From CAYQNU01 sp964419055 (lineage in GTDB: Bacteria > Bacteroidota > Bacteroidia > Flavobacteriales_D > Parvicellaceae), in NCBI GenBank assembly GCA_964419055.1, contig CAYQNU010000002.1:62001-126000 (forward strand): a DNA stretch of 64,000 bases, in the 5' to 3' direction. This document shows, one piece after another, positions 26,272-34,719 of the stretch. The notes beneath the pieces are model-generated. The model did no database searches and was not told where the DNA came from. It saw only the letters and a program-made list of their open reading frames with translations. The position numbers and the translations under genes were made by a program. The first letter of the stretch is position 1; every line of letters begins with the position of its first letter.

Positions 26272-28935
26272 TTGAAATTTTTAATCAGCTTTATACTGTT
26301 CCTATTTATCAGTTTTGTAGTGCTTTCTCAAACAGCAACTATAACGGGTGTGTTGCGCAATGAATTGGGTAGCCCTATAAAAAATGCCAATGTAGTAGTG
26401 CAAAATTTACCTGGAATTGGGACCACTACCAACGATAAAGGTGAATTTTCTTTAGTTGTTCCATCTGGTAAAAAAATAGCGTTAAAATTTAGTTCAGCTG
26501 AATACGAAAAACACATTGAATATATTTGGCCAATTGAAGATGCTGAAAAGAAAATTGAGGTAATGCTTCAGTTTAAAATGTTGAATCAATTTACTAAAAG
26601 AGTTTATGATCCCGGAACGGGCACAACTGAACGATTTGATCCCATTCAACCCGAGCGGTTGCCTACTCCATTGGGGAATTTAGAAAGTCAATTGGCACCT
26701 ACGCAGCTTGGGGTTTCTCAACGAAGCGAATTATCGGCTGGGTATAATGTAAGAGGAGGAAGTTTTGATGAAAATTTAATTTATTTGAATGGCATAGAAA
26801 TTTATCGGCCATTTTTAGCCCGTGCTGGCCAACAAGAAGGTTTGAGTTTCATCAACCCATCTATGGTAGAAAGCATATTGTTTTCTGCAGGAGGTTTTGA
26901 TGCCAAATATGGTGATAAACTATCTTCTGTAATGGATGTTTACTACAAAGATCCCTTAAAGTTTAATGCTGGATTTACAGCCAGTTTGTTGGGTGCAAGT
27001 TTATTTGTGCAAGATACACTAAATTGGCGATCAAATTTTATTGTAGGTGCCCGATATCAAACCAATTCCTATTTACTTGGCGCATTGGATACTAAAGGAG
27101 AATACAAACCTTTATTTGTTGATTTTCAAGGGATGTATAATTATTATATTAATGAATCATCCAGATTAACGTTTTATGGTTCCTATGCCAACAATAAATA
27201 CAGTATAAGACCTGAAAACAGAGAAACGAATTGGGGTAGTATCAATGAAGCTTTGCGCTTTACCGTATTTTATGAAGGGCAAGAAGTCACGCAATTTGAA
27301 ACGTTTTTAGGAGCTGCGTCCTTAGAAAATAAATACTTAAGAGACAAACTTAAGATGACTTATGTCACTTCGGTCTTTAGAACCAAAGAATCGGAACATT
27401 TTGATATCTTGGGAGAGTATAAATTAGATGAATTGGAAAGGGATTTGGGTAGCGATGAATTTGGCGAAGTTGCCTACAACCGAGGTGTAGGTGCATTTTT
27501 AAATCATGCTCGGAATGATTTAAACGCTCTTGTAGCGAATGCCTATCACAATGGAACATTTACTCAAGGCACTTCGAAATGGCAATGGGGTTTTAAGTAT
27601 CAACACGAAATCATCAATGATCAATTAAAAGAATGGAATTACATTGATTCCGCAAGATTTAATATCCCTCGAATCATTGACTCGGTAGGATATACAGATC
27701 CTACAGCACAGCCTTATCAATATTTAGATTTACGTTACAGTGTGCGTTCTAACAATTCTGTTTCCTCTAATCGAATAATGGCCTATGTTCAAAACAGAAG
27801 AAATGTTGAATTTAAAAAAACCGTTTCATTCCGAGATAGTATATATGTAAATGACAGCACAAAAATCTATGTTGACACCCTCTTTGAATCGAACCAATAC
27901 ATTAATGCCACTTTAGGCATTCGAGCTAATTATTGGGACTACAATGGTCAGACAGTTGTGTCTCCAAGGTTTAGTATAAATTTTAAACCAGCGTGGTTTT
28001 TTGTACATAAAAATGATATTTACAGACGAAATGTAACCTTTAAATTTGCTACAGGATTATACTATCAACCGCCCTTCTACAGAGAAATGAGGAATTTAGT
28101 GGGTGAATTAAATCCAGAAATTAGAGCTCAACAATCCATTCACTTCATTTCGGGAATTGATTACACTTTTTTCATTTGGGAGCGACCATTTAAGTTTGTT
28201 TCAGAAATTTATTACAAACATCTCACCAACATAATTCCCTATGAAGTAGATAATATACGGGTTAGGTATTATGGAAAAAATAATGCTAAAGGTTATGCCA
28301 CAGGTTTGGATTTGCGCATCAATGGTCAATTTGTAAAAGATATAGAATCCTATGCTTCCTTTTCTATAATGAAAACGGCTGAAGATATTTTAGATGATTA
28401 TTATTATACTTACTACAATTCAGATGGAAAAATTATTGAACCAGGTTTTACGTTGAATAATTTAGCAACAGATAGTGTACGAACAGAGCCTGGATATTTG
28501 CCTCGTCCCACTGACCAGCGCGTTTCATTTGCGCTTTTTTTCCAAGATAAAATGCCCGAAGAGTGGAATACAGAAAAAATAAAATGGAGTACTTTTAAAG
28601 TTAATCTTTCTTTATTATTTGGATCTGCTTTACCCTATGGACCTCCCGGAGCAGAGCGTTACAAACAAATTTTAAGAACTTCATTTTATAGAAGAGTGGA
28701 CATTGGATTTGTTAAGGATATTATTAATGAGGATACCGATAAAAGTAAATACAAATCAACTTCTTGGTTACATAAAATTGAAAACATGTGGGTTTCACTC
28801 GAAGTATTTAACTTATTGGATATAGCTAATGTAACCAATTATACTTGGATTACGGATGTTACAGGCCGTCAATATTCTGTTCCTAGTAATTTAACCGCTC
28901 GAAGAATTAATTTAAAATTTGTGATGCAATTTTAG
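26272..28935 (+). CDS. TonB-dependent outer membrane receptor
   Basis: This 887-residue receptor begins at a TTG codon; the only nearby in-frame ATG (26260) hits a stop after three codons. It has a signal peptide (MKFLISFILFLFISFVVLSQ), a CarboxypepD_reg domain (TITGVLRNELGSPIKNANVV), a plug domain (GYNVRGGSFDENLIYLNGIE) and a C-terminal barrel ending in aromatic-rich strands and LKFVMQF. Such receptors import large ligands using TonB energy. No SusD partner follows, so it is not a classic glycan-uptake pair. Confidence 0.9.
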   Translation: MKFLISFILFLFISFVVLSQTATITGVLRNELGSPIKNANVVVQNLPGIGTTTNDKGEFSLVVPSGKKIALKFSSAEYEKHIEYIWPIEDAEKKIEVMLQFKMLNQFTKRVYDPGTGTTERFDPIQPERLPTPLGNLESQLAPTQLGVSQRSELSAGYNVRGGSFDENLIYLNGIEIYRPFLARAGQQEGLSFINPSMVESILFSAGGFDAKYGDKLSSVMDVYYKDPLKFNAGFTASLLGASLFVQDTLNWRSNFIVGARYQTNSYLLGALDTKGEYKPLFVDFQGMYNYYINESSRLTFYGSYANNKYSIRPENRETNWGSINEALRFTVFYEGQEVTQFETFLGAASLENKYLRDKLKMTYVTSVFRTKESEHFDILGEYKLDELERDLGSDEFGEVAYNRGVGAFLNHARNDLNALVANAYHNGTFTQGTSKWQWGFKYQHEIINDQLKEWNYIDSARFNIPRIIDSVGYTDPTAQPYQYLDLRYSVRSNNSVSSNRIMAYVQNRRNVEFKKTVSFRDSIYVNDSTKIYVDTLFESNQYINATLGIRANYWDYNGQTVVSPRFSINFKPAWFFVHKNDIYRRNVTFKFATGLYYQPPFYREMRNLVGELNPEIRAQQSIHFISGIDYTFFIWERPFKFVSEIYYKHLTNIIPYEVDNIRVRYYGKNNAKGYATGLDLRINGQFVKDIESYASFSIMKTAEDILDDYYYTYYNSDGKIIEPGFTLNNLATDSVRTEPGYLPRPTDQRVSFALFFQDKMPEEWNTEKIKWSTFKVNLSLLFGSALPYGPPGAERYKQILRTSFYRRVDIGFVKDIINEDTDKSKYKSTSWLHKIENMWVSLEVFNLLDIANVTNYTWITDVTGRQYSVPSNLTARRINLKFVMQF

Positions 28936-29031
28936 AAGGTTCATTATTACCCTAAAAAATTGAACCTAACATTCTTAACATTTTGACCAAAAAGATTTCG
29001 GGCATTGAGGAAGGGTGGTAATTAAAAAAAC

Positions 29032-29039
29032 TATCTTTG
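29032..29039 (+). promoter_or_regulatory. -7 promoter element TATCTTTG
   Basis: A full TAnnTTTG match lies 96 bp before the ATG at 29135. It probably drives the small membrane gene and lpxB with a leader of about 90 nt. Confidence 0.45.
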
Positions 29040-29134
29040 CAACGTTTTAAAATTGTCAAGATTTAAAAATAAAACATGTATCTTTTTTTGTTCAATGAAT
29101 TTCATTTGAGTAACCAACAAAACACAAACACACT

Positions 29135-29440
29135 ATGACATGGTATGATTTCAAAATACGTTTAAATAATTTATGGATTGGATTAATTATCGGTTTTTTA
29201 TTACCATTGTTAGGATTTTTTCTTTCAAAACCCTTTAAATTTCCATCTGGCAATTACAGTTCCTATTGGAATTTATTAGTGAGTAATACCCATTATTCTA
29301 CTGAAATTTTAACACTTTCCTTAATCCCTAATATGTTGTTATTTTATTTCTTATTCTTCCAGTGGAGAACCGACCAAGCAGCTAAAGGTTTAGTGTTTTC
29401 AACGATAATATGGGTAGGATTATTATTCCTCGTTTTTTAA
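29135..29440 (+). CDS. Small three-helix membrane protein, hypothetical
   Basis: This 101-residue protein has three hydrophobic stretches (LWIGLIIGFLLPLLGFFLS, ILTLSLIPNMLLFYFLFF and LVFSTIIWVGLLFLVF). I do not recognise the family. It ends 13 bp before lpxB and likely shares its transcript, suggesting a membrane or envelope role. Confidence 0.75.
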   Translation: MTWYDFKIRLNNLWIGLIIGFLLPLLGFFLSKPFKFPSGNYSSYWNLLVSNTHYSTEILTLSLIPNMLLFYFLFFQWRTDQAAKGLVFSTIIWVGLLFLVF

Positions 29441-29453
29441 TTTACAATTCACC

Positions 29454-30602
29454 ATGCGATATTTTATTATAGCAGGCGAAGCATCAGGAGATTTACATGC
29501 CTCCAATTTAGTAAAGGAATTAATTAAAAAAGATCCCGAAGCGGTTATTGAAGGTTGGGGTGGTGAATTGATGCAAGCTGCTGGAGTTATTATTAAAAAG
29601 CATTACAAAGAATTGGCTTTTATGGGGTTTTGGGAAGTAATAAAAAATCTTCGTACAATTCTATCCAATATTAAATTGTGTAAACGCCACATTGAAGACT
29701 TCAAACCGGATGCAATGATTTTCATTGACTACCCAGGTTTTAATCTACGTATAGCCGAGCATACTAAAAAAATGGGCATCCCCAATTTCTATTACATTTC
29801 TCCTCAAGTATGGGCTTGGAAAGAAGGTAGAGTTAAAAAAATGAAACAGATATTAGATCATTTATTGGTGATCTTACCTTTTGAGAAAAAATGGTATTCA
29901 GAAAGGCACCAATTTGAGGTAACTTTTGTTGGTCACCCGTTAATCGATGCGGTTGAAAATTTTAAAAATAGAGCCCTTACTAAAGAACAGTTTGTAGAAA
30001 AACACAAACTTTCCGAACAACCCATATTAGCTTTATTGCCAGGTAGTAGGAAACAAGAAATCACAACAAAATTGCCGATAATGTTGCAAACTGTAAAACA
30101 TTATCCCAATTTTCAATTTATAATTGGTGGAGCTCCATCTTTAGGTAATGAATTTTATGAGCCATTAATAGCACAAACAGGTGTAAAAATAATTTACAAT
30201 GACACTTATAATTTGTTGAATAATGCAACTTTAGCATTGGTAACTTCGGGAACTGCAACACTTGAAACTGCGCTATTTAAAGTACCGCAAGTAGTGTGTT
30301 ATAAAGGCAGCTCGCTTTCTTACGCAATAGCTAAAAGATTGATAAAAATAAAATACATTTCTTTGGTCAATTTAATAGCTGATGAGCCCGTTGTCAAAGA
30401 ATTGATTCAAAATGATTTAACCGAAGCTAATTTAATTAAAGCATTGAACGATTTGTTGGATGAAAACCATCGCACTCAATTACTAAAAAAATACGATCAT
30501 CTTATAGAGTTGTGCGGAGGAATTGGAGCCTCCTACAATTCGGCTAACTACATTTATAATGCACTCAAAAATCATCAAAATGAAGAAATTATAAAAATTT
30601 AA
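29454..30602 (+). CDS. lpxB: Lipid-A-disaccharide synthase
   Basis: This 382-residue GT-B glycosyltransferase joins lipid X to UDP-diacylglucosamine, forming the lipid A disaccharide. Motifs are FIIAGEASGDLHASNLV at the N-terminus, FIDYPGFNLRIAEH, YYISPQVWAWKEGRVKKMKQ, LLPGSRKQEI and VTSGTATLETALFKVPQVV. Length and order are standard. Confidence 0.95.
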   Translation: MRYFIIAGEASGDLHASNLVKELIKKDPEAVIEGWGGELMQAAGVIIKKHYKELAFMGFWEVIKNLRTILSNIKLCKRHIEDFKPDAMIFIDYPGFNLRIAEHTKKMGIPNFYYISPQVWAWKEGRVKKMKQILDHLLVILPFEKKWYSERHQFEVTFVGHPLIDAVENFKNRALTKEQFVEKHKLSEQPILALLPGSRKQEITTKLPIMLQTVKHYPNFQFIIGGAPSLGNEFYEPLIAQTGVKIIYNDTYNLLNNATLALVTSGTATLETALFKVPQVVCYKGSSLSYAIAKRLIKIKYISLVNLIADEPVVKELIQNDLTEANLIKALNDLLDENHRTQLLKKYDHLIELCGGIGASYNSANYIYNALKNHQNEEIIKI

Positions 30603-30623
30603 TGTTTTTTTTTTGTAAAAATA

Positions 30624-30653
30624 TTTGTACATTATATAAAACTTCTATCTTTG
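30624..30653 (+). promoter_or_regulatory. Promoter of siaB-siaC (TTTG-N18-TATCTTTG)
   Basis: TTTG at 30624-30627 and TATCTTTG at 30646-30653 are separated by 18 bases, close to the Bacteroidota two-part consensus. The siaB start lies 24 bp further on. Confidence 0.65.
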
Positions 30654-30677
30654 CGATGACTAATTGAAACCCAAAAC

Positions 30678-31241
30678 TTGAAAACACTCGATATCTTTGA
30701 TTTATACAGACAAATGGAGAGCAATAATATCTTGCTTTCATTCAAAGGTGCCATTACTTCTGAATTATTGAGTTCTGTACTCCAAATTATGGAGTCAAAA
30801 ATGGAAGATTTAGAGGAATCATTGAAAACGAGAAGAAAGGTTTTTAATGTTTTAGTAGAGTGTTTACAAAACTTATATCATCATATAGATGATTTTGAAG
30901 TAGTGGGAACAATTGATGAAGTTACTCAAAAGAAGTCTGCTATATTTTTAATTGCAAAAAACCCTACCGATTACAGTATTTTAACCGGTAACTTTTTGTT
31001 AAATGAAAATGTTGAGAAATTAAGAGGAAGAATTGATTTAATCAATTCATTTGATAGAGAAGAATTAAAAGAATATTATAAAACGATTTTAAACAACGGT
31101 GAAATGAGTTCTAAAGGTGGAGGTGGACTTGGGTTTATTGATATTGCAAAAAAATCGGGAGAAAAATTAGAATATAATATTATACAACTTGACGAGAAAT
31201 ACTCGTTTTTTACGCTAATTGTTAAAATTGAACAAATATAA
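30678..31241 (+). CDS. SiaB family protein kinase (DUF6272)
   Basis: This 187-residue protein starts at TTG, which keeps the usual N-terminal LDIFDLYRQMESNNILLSFKG. It has an atypical GHKL-type ATP-binding fold: an N-box-like ECLQNLYHH (61-69, with Glu61, Asn65 and His69) and a glycine-rich KGGGGLGF (147-154). In Pseudomonas, SiaB phosphorylates the small protein SiaC. The siaC homolog starts 3 bp after this gene, so the pair forms one unit. Confidence 0.85.
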   Translation: MKTLDIFDLYRQMESNNILLSFKGAITSELLSSVLQIMESKMEDLEESLKTRRKVFNVLVECLQNLYHHIDDFEVVGTIDEVTQKKSAIFLIAKNPTDYSILTGNFLLNENVEKLRGRIDLINSFDREELKEYYKTILNNGEMSSKGGGGLGFIDIAKKSGEKLEYNIIQLDEKYSFFTLIVKIEQI

Positions 31242-31244
31242 ATT

Positions 31245-31619
31245 ATGGAAAACTTAAACATTGAAGGATCTGCAAAAACGCCAACAGTTGAGTTCAAAGC
31301 GGCTGGTTCATTATTAATCAAAGGACGTTCTATTCCTGAAAACTCAATTGAGTTTTACAAACCATTAATCGATTGGATTGGTGAGTACGGTGGAGCTCCA
31401 CAAGGTAAAACAGAAGTGAATATTCAATTGGAATATTTCAACACAAGTTCTTCAAAATGTATTTTGGATGTTTTTAAAAAATTAGAAACATTAAGTGGTA
31501 CATCTATTACCATCAATTGGTATTATGAGCAAGATGATGAAGATATGTTAGAAGCTGGTGAAGATTACCAAGCTATCGTGGACATACCTTTCAAAATGAT
31601 TGAAGTAGAAGAATTATAG
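31245..31619 (+). CDS. SiaC family regulatory phosphoprotein (DUF1987)
   Basis: This 124-residue protein has the family features: the start ENLNIEGSAKTPTVEF, then a GRSIPENSIEFYKPLIDWI segment and LEYFNTSSSKCI. Thr67 in that last motif lines up with Thr68, the residue phosphorylated by SiaB in Pseudomonas aeruginosa. The dephosphorylated form there activates the diguanylate cyclase SiaD. No SiaA phosphatase or SiaD-like gene lies nearby, so the output partner is unknown. Confidence 0.88.
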   Translation: MENLNIEGSAKTPTVEFKAAGSLLIKGRSIPENSIEFYKPLIDWIGEYGGAPQGKTEVNIQLEYFNTSSSKCILDVFKKLETLSGTSITINWYYEQDDEDMLEAGEDYQAIVDIPFKMIEVEEL

Positions 31620-31663
31620 TCTTCTAACCAAAAAATAAATACTTAGAATTATATATTTTATTT

Positions 31664-31693
31664 AAGGCTGTCTTTTCGGACGGCCTTTTTTTT
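31664..31693 (+). terminator. Intrinsic terminator after siaC
   Basis: A stem AAGGCTGTC/GGACGGCCTT (one G-T pair) with a TTTTC loop is followed by an eight-T run. It separates siaC from cmk, whose ATG follows a few bases later. Confidence 0.85.
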
Positions 31694-31697
31694 GACT

Positions 31698-32393
31698 ATG
31701 GATAAAATTATTGTTGCTATTGACGGTCATTCTGCTTGTGGAAAAAGTACATTAGCAAAGGCCTTGGCTCGTGAACTCAAGTATATTTACGTAGATTCGG
31801 GAGCTATGTATAGAGCCGTGACTTATTATTGCTTGATGAGCGGAATCATAAAAGAAGTAGACAACATTGATGCTGCAAAAGTAATTGATGCGTTAGACGA
31901 TATTAATATTTCCTTCAACTACAACAGAGTAAAAGGAATGAGCGATACTTTTTTAAATGGTCAAAATGTGGAGGATGAAATCAGAACCTTGGAAGTTTCT
32001 AATCATGTAAGTGGTATTAGCAAAATAAAAGAAGTACGTGAAAAATTGGTTCATTTCCAACAACGATTAGGAAAAAGCAAAGGCGTAGTGATGGATGGAA
32101 GAGACATTGGAACGGTGGTTTTTCCGGATGCTGAATTAAAACTATGGGTTACTGCCAGTATTGAAGTGCGCACGGCAAGACGATACAAAGAATTGTTGGA
32201 AAAAGGGCATCAAGTAACTTTTGAAGAAGTAAAAGAAAACGTGGTTTATAGAGATTATGAAGATTCTCATAGATCCGAAAGTCCTTTAACGAGAGCATCA
32301 GATGCAATTGATATTGACAACTCACATCTTACTAAAGATGAAACCCTCAATAAAGCCATTCAATTAGTAATGGAGCGTACTATTGACTTATAA
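31698..32393 (+). CDS. cmk: Cytidylate kinase
   Basis: This 231-residue kinase phosphorylates CMP and dCMP. It has the P-loop IDGHSACGKSTLAKAL, the CMP-binding YVDSGAMYRAVT and the MDGRDIGTVVFPDAELKLW block. The ATG at 31698 is preferred over a TTG two codons earlier that lies in the terminator T-run. It runs 12 bp into truA, so the two are co-transcribed. Confidence 0.95.
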   Translation: MDKIIVAIDGHSACGKSTLAKALARELKYIYVDSGAMYRAVTYYCLMSGIIKEVDNIDAAKVIDALDDINISFNYNRVKGMSDTFLNGQNVEDEIRTLEVSNHVSGISKIKEVREKLVHFQQRLGKSKGVVMDGRDIGTVVFPDAELKLWVTASIEVRTARRYKELLEKGHQVTFEEVKENVVYRDYEDSHRSESPLTRASDAIDIDNSHLTKDETLNKAIQLVMERTIDL

Positions 32394-32405
32394 TTCATTT
32401 TAACT

Positions 32406-33185
32406 ATGCCTCGTTTTTTTGCTCAAATTTCTTATAAAGGCACTCATTACCATGGATGGCAAGAACAACCAAAATCCATATCTGTACAGGAAGTAATCAA
32501 TCATAAATTGAGTGTTTTTTTAAAAAATCCTGCTTTTAAATCAACAGGTTGTGGCAGAACGGATTCGGGAGTACATTCCAGTAATTTTTATTTACATTTT
32601 GACCACAACGATGTCATTGATATTGAAAAATGTTTAATCAGCGTAAATGCGATGCTGCCCCATGACATTGTTTTGCACGATGTTTTTGAAGTACACGAAA
32701 AAGCTCATGCGCGCTTTGATGCAACCAGTAGAACGTATAATTTCCATATCCATCAAACTAAAAATGCTTTTTTTAACGACCGTTCTTTATACGTGCATTA
32801 TCCATTAGATCTCGACACCTTAAATGCAGCGGCACAATCACTTTTTGATTATATTGACTTTACCTCTTTTTGTAAAGGTAAATCGGATAATAAAACCAAT
32901 GACTGCACTATTATGCAAGCTTATTGGACCAAAAATAGTGAAAATAATACGTTGGTTTTTACCATTCAAGCCAATCGTTTTTTGAGGAATATGGTGCGCT
33001 CAATTGTTGGCACCATGCTACTGGTAGGAAGTGGGAAAATATCTTTACAAGAATTTAGAGCTATCATAGAAGCCAAAGACCGCAATAAATCAGGAAAATC
33101 GGTTGATGGAAAAGGTTTGTATTTGGTGGATGTTGCTTATCCTTACATTGAGGCTAAAAAAGTGAATGCGGCTACTTATTTTTGA
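32406..33185 (+). CDS. truA: tRNA pseudouridine synthase A
   Basis: This 259-residue enzyme isomerises U38-U40 in tRNA anticodon arms. The catalytic Asp53 is in GCGRTDSGVHSSN. The N-terminal FAQISYKGTHYHGWQ and the late NRFLRNMVRSIVGTML are family motifs. Length is normal. Confidence 0.95.
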   Translation: MPRFFAQISYKGTHYHGWQEQPKSISVQEVINHKLSVFLKNPAFKSTGCGRTDSGVHSSNFYLHFDHNDVIDIEKCLISVNAMLPHDIVLHDVFEVHEKAHARFDATSRTYNFHIHQTKNAFFNDRSLYVHYPLDLDTLNAAAQSLFDYIDFTSFCKGKSDNKTNDCTIMQAYWTKNSENNTLVFTIQANRFLRNMVRSIVGTMLLVGSGKISLQEFRAIIEAKDRNKSGKSVDGKGLYLVDVAYPYIEAKKVNAATYF

Positions 33186-33240
33186 TTTAAAGAAGACTTT
33201 TTTATTTTGTTTATTCTTTGGGCGGGAGGTAGTTCATTTT

Positions 33241-33828
33241 TTATTTAATGACATTACCATCATTATCATAAATAATCGATTTATGATCTTTATCAACAGG
33301 ATTCCAAATACCCAAACCTTCCGCTGGATGGAAATTGAACTCTTTAAAATATCCACAATTGAAATTTTTATTGTAGAAATCCACAACAAAAATTATATTG
33401 TTGTTGGTAACTAGTTTATTTTTCTTTTCAATAATTAATTCTCCAAAATATTCGACACCAATATCAAAAAATAATACTTTTCGTAGAAACTTTCCGTCAC
33501 TCCTTTTTATGACTAAATATAGTAAAGGAAACTCATTATTATATTTCTTTAATGGATCTGATATTATTATATTATCTCTTTTTTTAAATTCTATTAGTTC
33601 AATTAATTCAGATTTATTATCTTCTTCTCCCCAGATTGCAATCTCATCAAAAGAATTATAAAAACATTTTAAACATATACTGTCGTACACTTGATAAGAT
33701 CTGGCATATTGGCTCAGGAATAAACTAGTTGAATCTGATAAATTTTTTGCTATTTTTTTGTTCTCACTTTTTTGAGAATTACACGAGATTGAGACAATTA
33801 AGATAAATATGGGTACAATGTAATTCAT
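33241..33828 (-). CDS. Small orphan lipoprotein, hypothetical
   Basis: This 195-residue protein begins with a lipoprotein signal (MNYIVPIFILIVSISC, acylated Cys16). The rest is Lys/Asn/Ile-rich, unlike the flanking housekeeping genes, and has no domain I recognise. Its leader (33891-33950) carries a TATATTTG promoter and a 60-bp repeat that also occurs in the 57-58 kb island around another small lipoprotein. Composition and leader suggest an acquired gene. Confidence 0.65.
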   Translation of the reverse strand: MNYIVPIFILIVSISCNSQKSENKKIAKNLSDSTSLFLSQYARSYQVYDSICLKCFYNSFDEIAIWGEEDNKSELIELIEFKKRDNIIISDPLKKYNNEFPLLYLVIKRSDGKFLRKVLFFDIGVEYFGELIIEKKNKLVTNNNIIFVVDFYNKNFNCGYFKEFNFHPAEGLGIWNPVDKDHKSIIYDNDGNVIK

Positions 33829-33890
33829 TTTATATTATCGGTTTATAATCTTCATATATTTGTTTGCCACAGCTCCTAAGCAAAACAACG

Positions 33891-33950
33891 CACAGCGAAA
33901 CCAAATAACATTCGGCAAAGCCAATCCTTTCGTGTGGTTCTACAAATATA
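33891..33950 (-). repeat. Promoter-leader repeat, copy A
   Basis: The minus strand reads TATATTTGTAGAACCACACG, then AAAGGATTGGCTTTGCCGAA, then TGTTATTTGG. The first eight bases are a full -7 box (33943-33950). The same block recurs at 57479-57540 (+), 58389-58449 (-) and, for its first half, at 58488-58520 (+). Here it forms the leader of the small lipoprotein gene that starts at 33828. Confidence 0.75.
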
Positions 33951-34032
33951 GCAAAAAATTAAAACACGATAACTTTATCTAATAATCCTTAGTTTTAATT
34001 TAAAATGGGAGCGGGGAGTGAAATATTTGGTA

Positions 34033-34379
34033 CTAACTTGGTTTATTCAATTTACTAGGTTCCATCAATACAGGAAAAAAATCTGTTATATATACCTTTA
34101 AAGTACTTTCATCAATGAAATAGATAATTTTAATTTCCAAATTGCGCTTTCTTTGAAAATAACAAAACGAAATTCTAAGTTGCTTTTTTCATATAATTTT
34201 AGTAAAGTCCCTCTTTGAGGCATTTTAGATAGCTTTTTTACCTTTTCAATGATGTTTGTATCGATTTCAGAAACTCTTTCTATGCTGAAATGTTGGATTA
34301 AATACGATAAAACTTCTTTTTGATACCTTTTACGAGCTGGAATAGTAACAATTACTTCGTAGCATTTTTCTTGAGCCAT
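34033..34379 (-). pseudogene. RelE/ParE-like toxin gene with one-base frameshift
   Basis: The open frame from the ATG at 34379 gives 93 residues (VIVTIPARKRYQKEVLSYL ... PQRGTLLKLYEKSNLEFRFV) and ends abruptly at 34098 after an out-of-place KLKLSISLMKVL. One base lost from the A run at 34128-34131 explains this. Shifting frame there gives KIIYFIDESTLKVYITDFF and PVLMEPSKLNKPS, a normal toxin C-terminus, ending at TAG 34033-34035 for about 115 residues. The truncated form lacks the last strands of the RelE fold and is probably inactive. A sequencing error in the homopolymer is the alternative. Confidence 0.72.
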
Positions 34380-34567
34380 TTCTTGTTGCTATTGTTAAAC
34401 TCATCTATTGAAATTACTTCTCCAACTTGTATTGCTTTTATTGACTCATCTGTACGTGACTGAAGTTCTGCCTGTGTCAATAAATCTTCATAATTTTTTA
34501 AAATTGATTCTTCACGAATTTGCATAACGCGTTCAATTAAATCTAATTTTTTTGTTGATATATTCAT
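34352..34567 (-). CDS. Antitoxin of a RelE/ParE-type module
   Basis: This 71-residue protein has a helical N-terminal part (LDLIERVMQIREESILKNYE) and the C-terminal VISIDEFNNSNKKWLKKNAT, typical of small Bacteroidota antitoxins that wrap their toxin with an unstructured tail. It overlaps the start of the toxin frame by 28 bp in toxin-last order. The gene is intact although the toxin is frameshifted. Confidence 0.75.
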   Translation of the reverse strand: MNISTKKLDLIERVMQIREESILKNYEDLLTQAELQSRTDESIKAIQVGEVISIDEFNNSNKKWLKKNATK

Positions 34568-34719
34568 AATTTATAAGTGAGTATATAGTAACATAAGCAA
34601 AGTTAACGTTTAAAAATTAAATTGGTTACTAATTAATCTGGGTTTATTAAAAACCTGATCCGATAGCAATGGGATTCGGGATAAAAGGTAGATGCGGCTT
34701 TTTATTTATAATCTAAAAC

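Noticed and set aside
28934..28963. Inverted repeat AGGTTCA/TGAACCT after the TonB-dependent receptor
   Set aside because: The 7-bp stem has a long loop and no T run, so I do not call it a terminator.
33398..33661. An 87-codon plus-strand frame over the small lipoprotein gene
   Set aside because: It is antisense to the lipoprotein frame, which has a lipobox and a promoter; the shadow has neither.
34650..34690. Palindrome-like text around CCGATAGCAATGGGATTCGGG
   Set aside because: The two halves pair poorly and no second copy is evident; I treat it as plain intergenic sequence.
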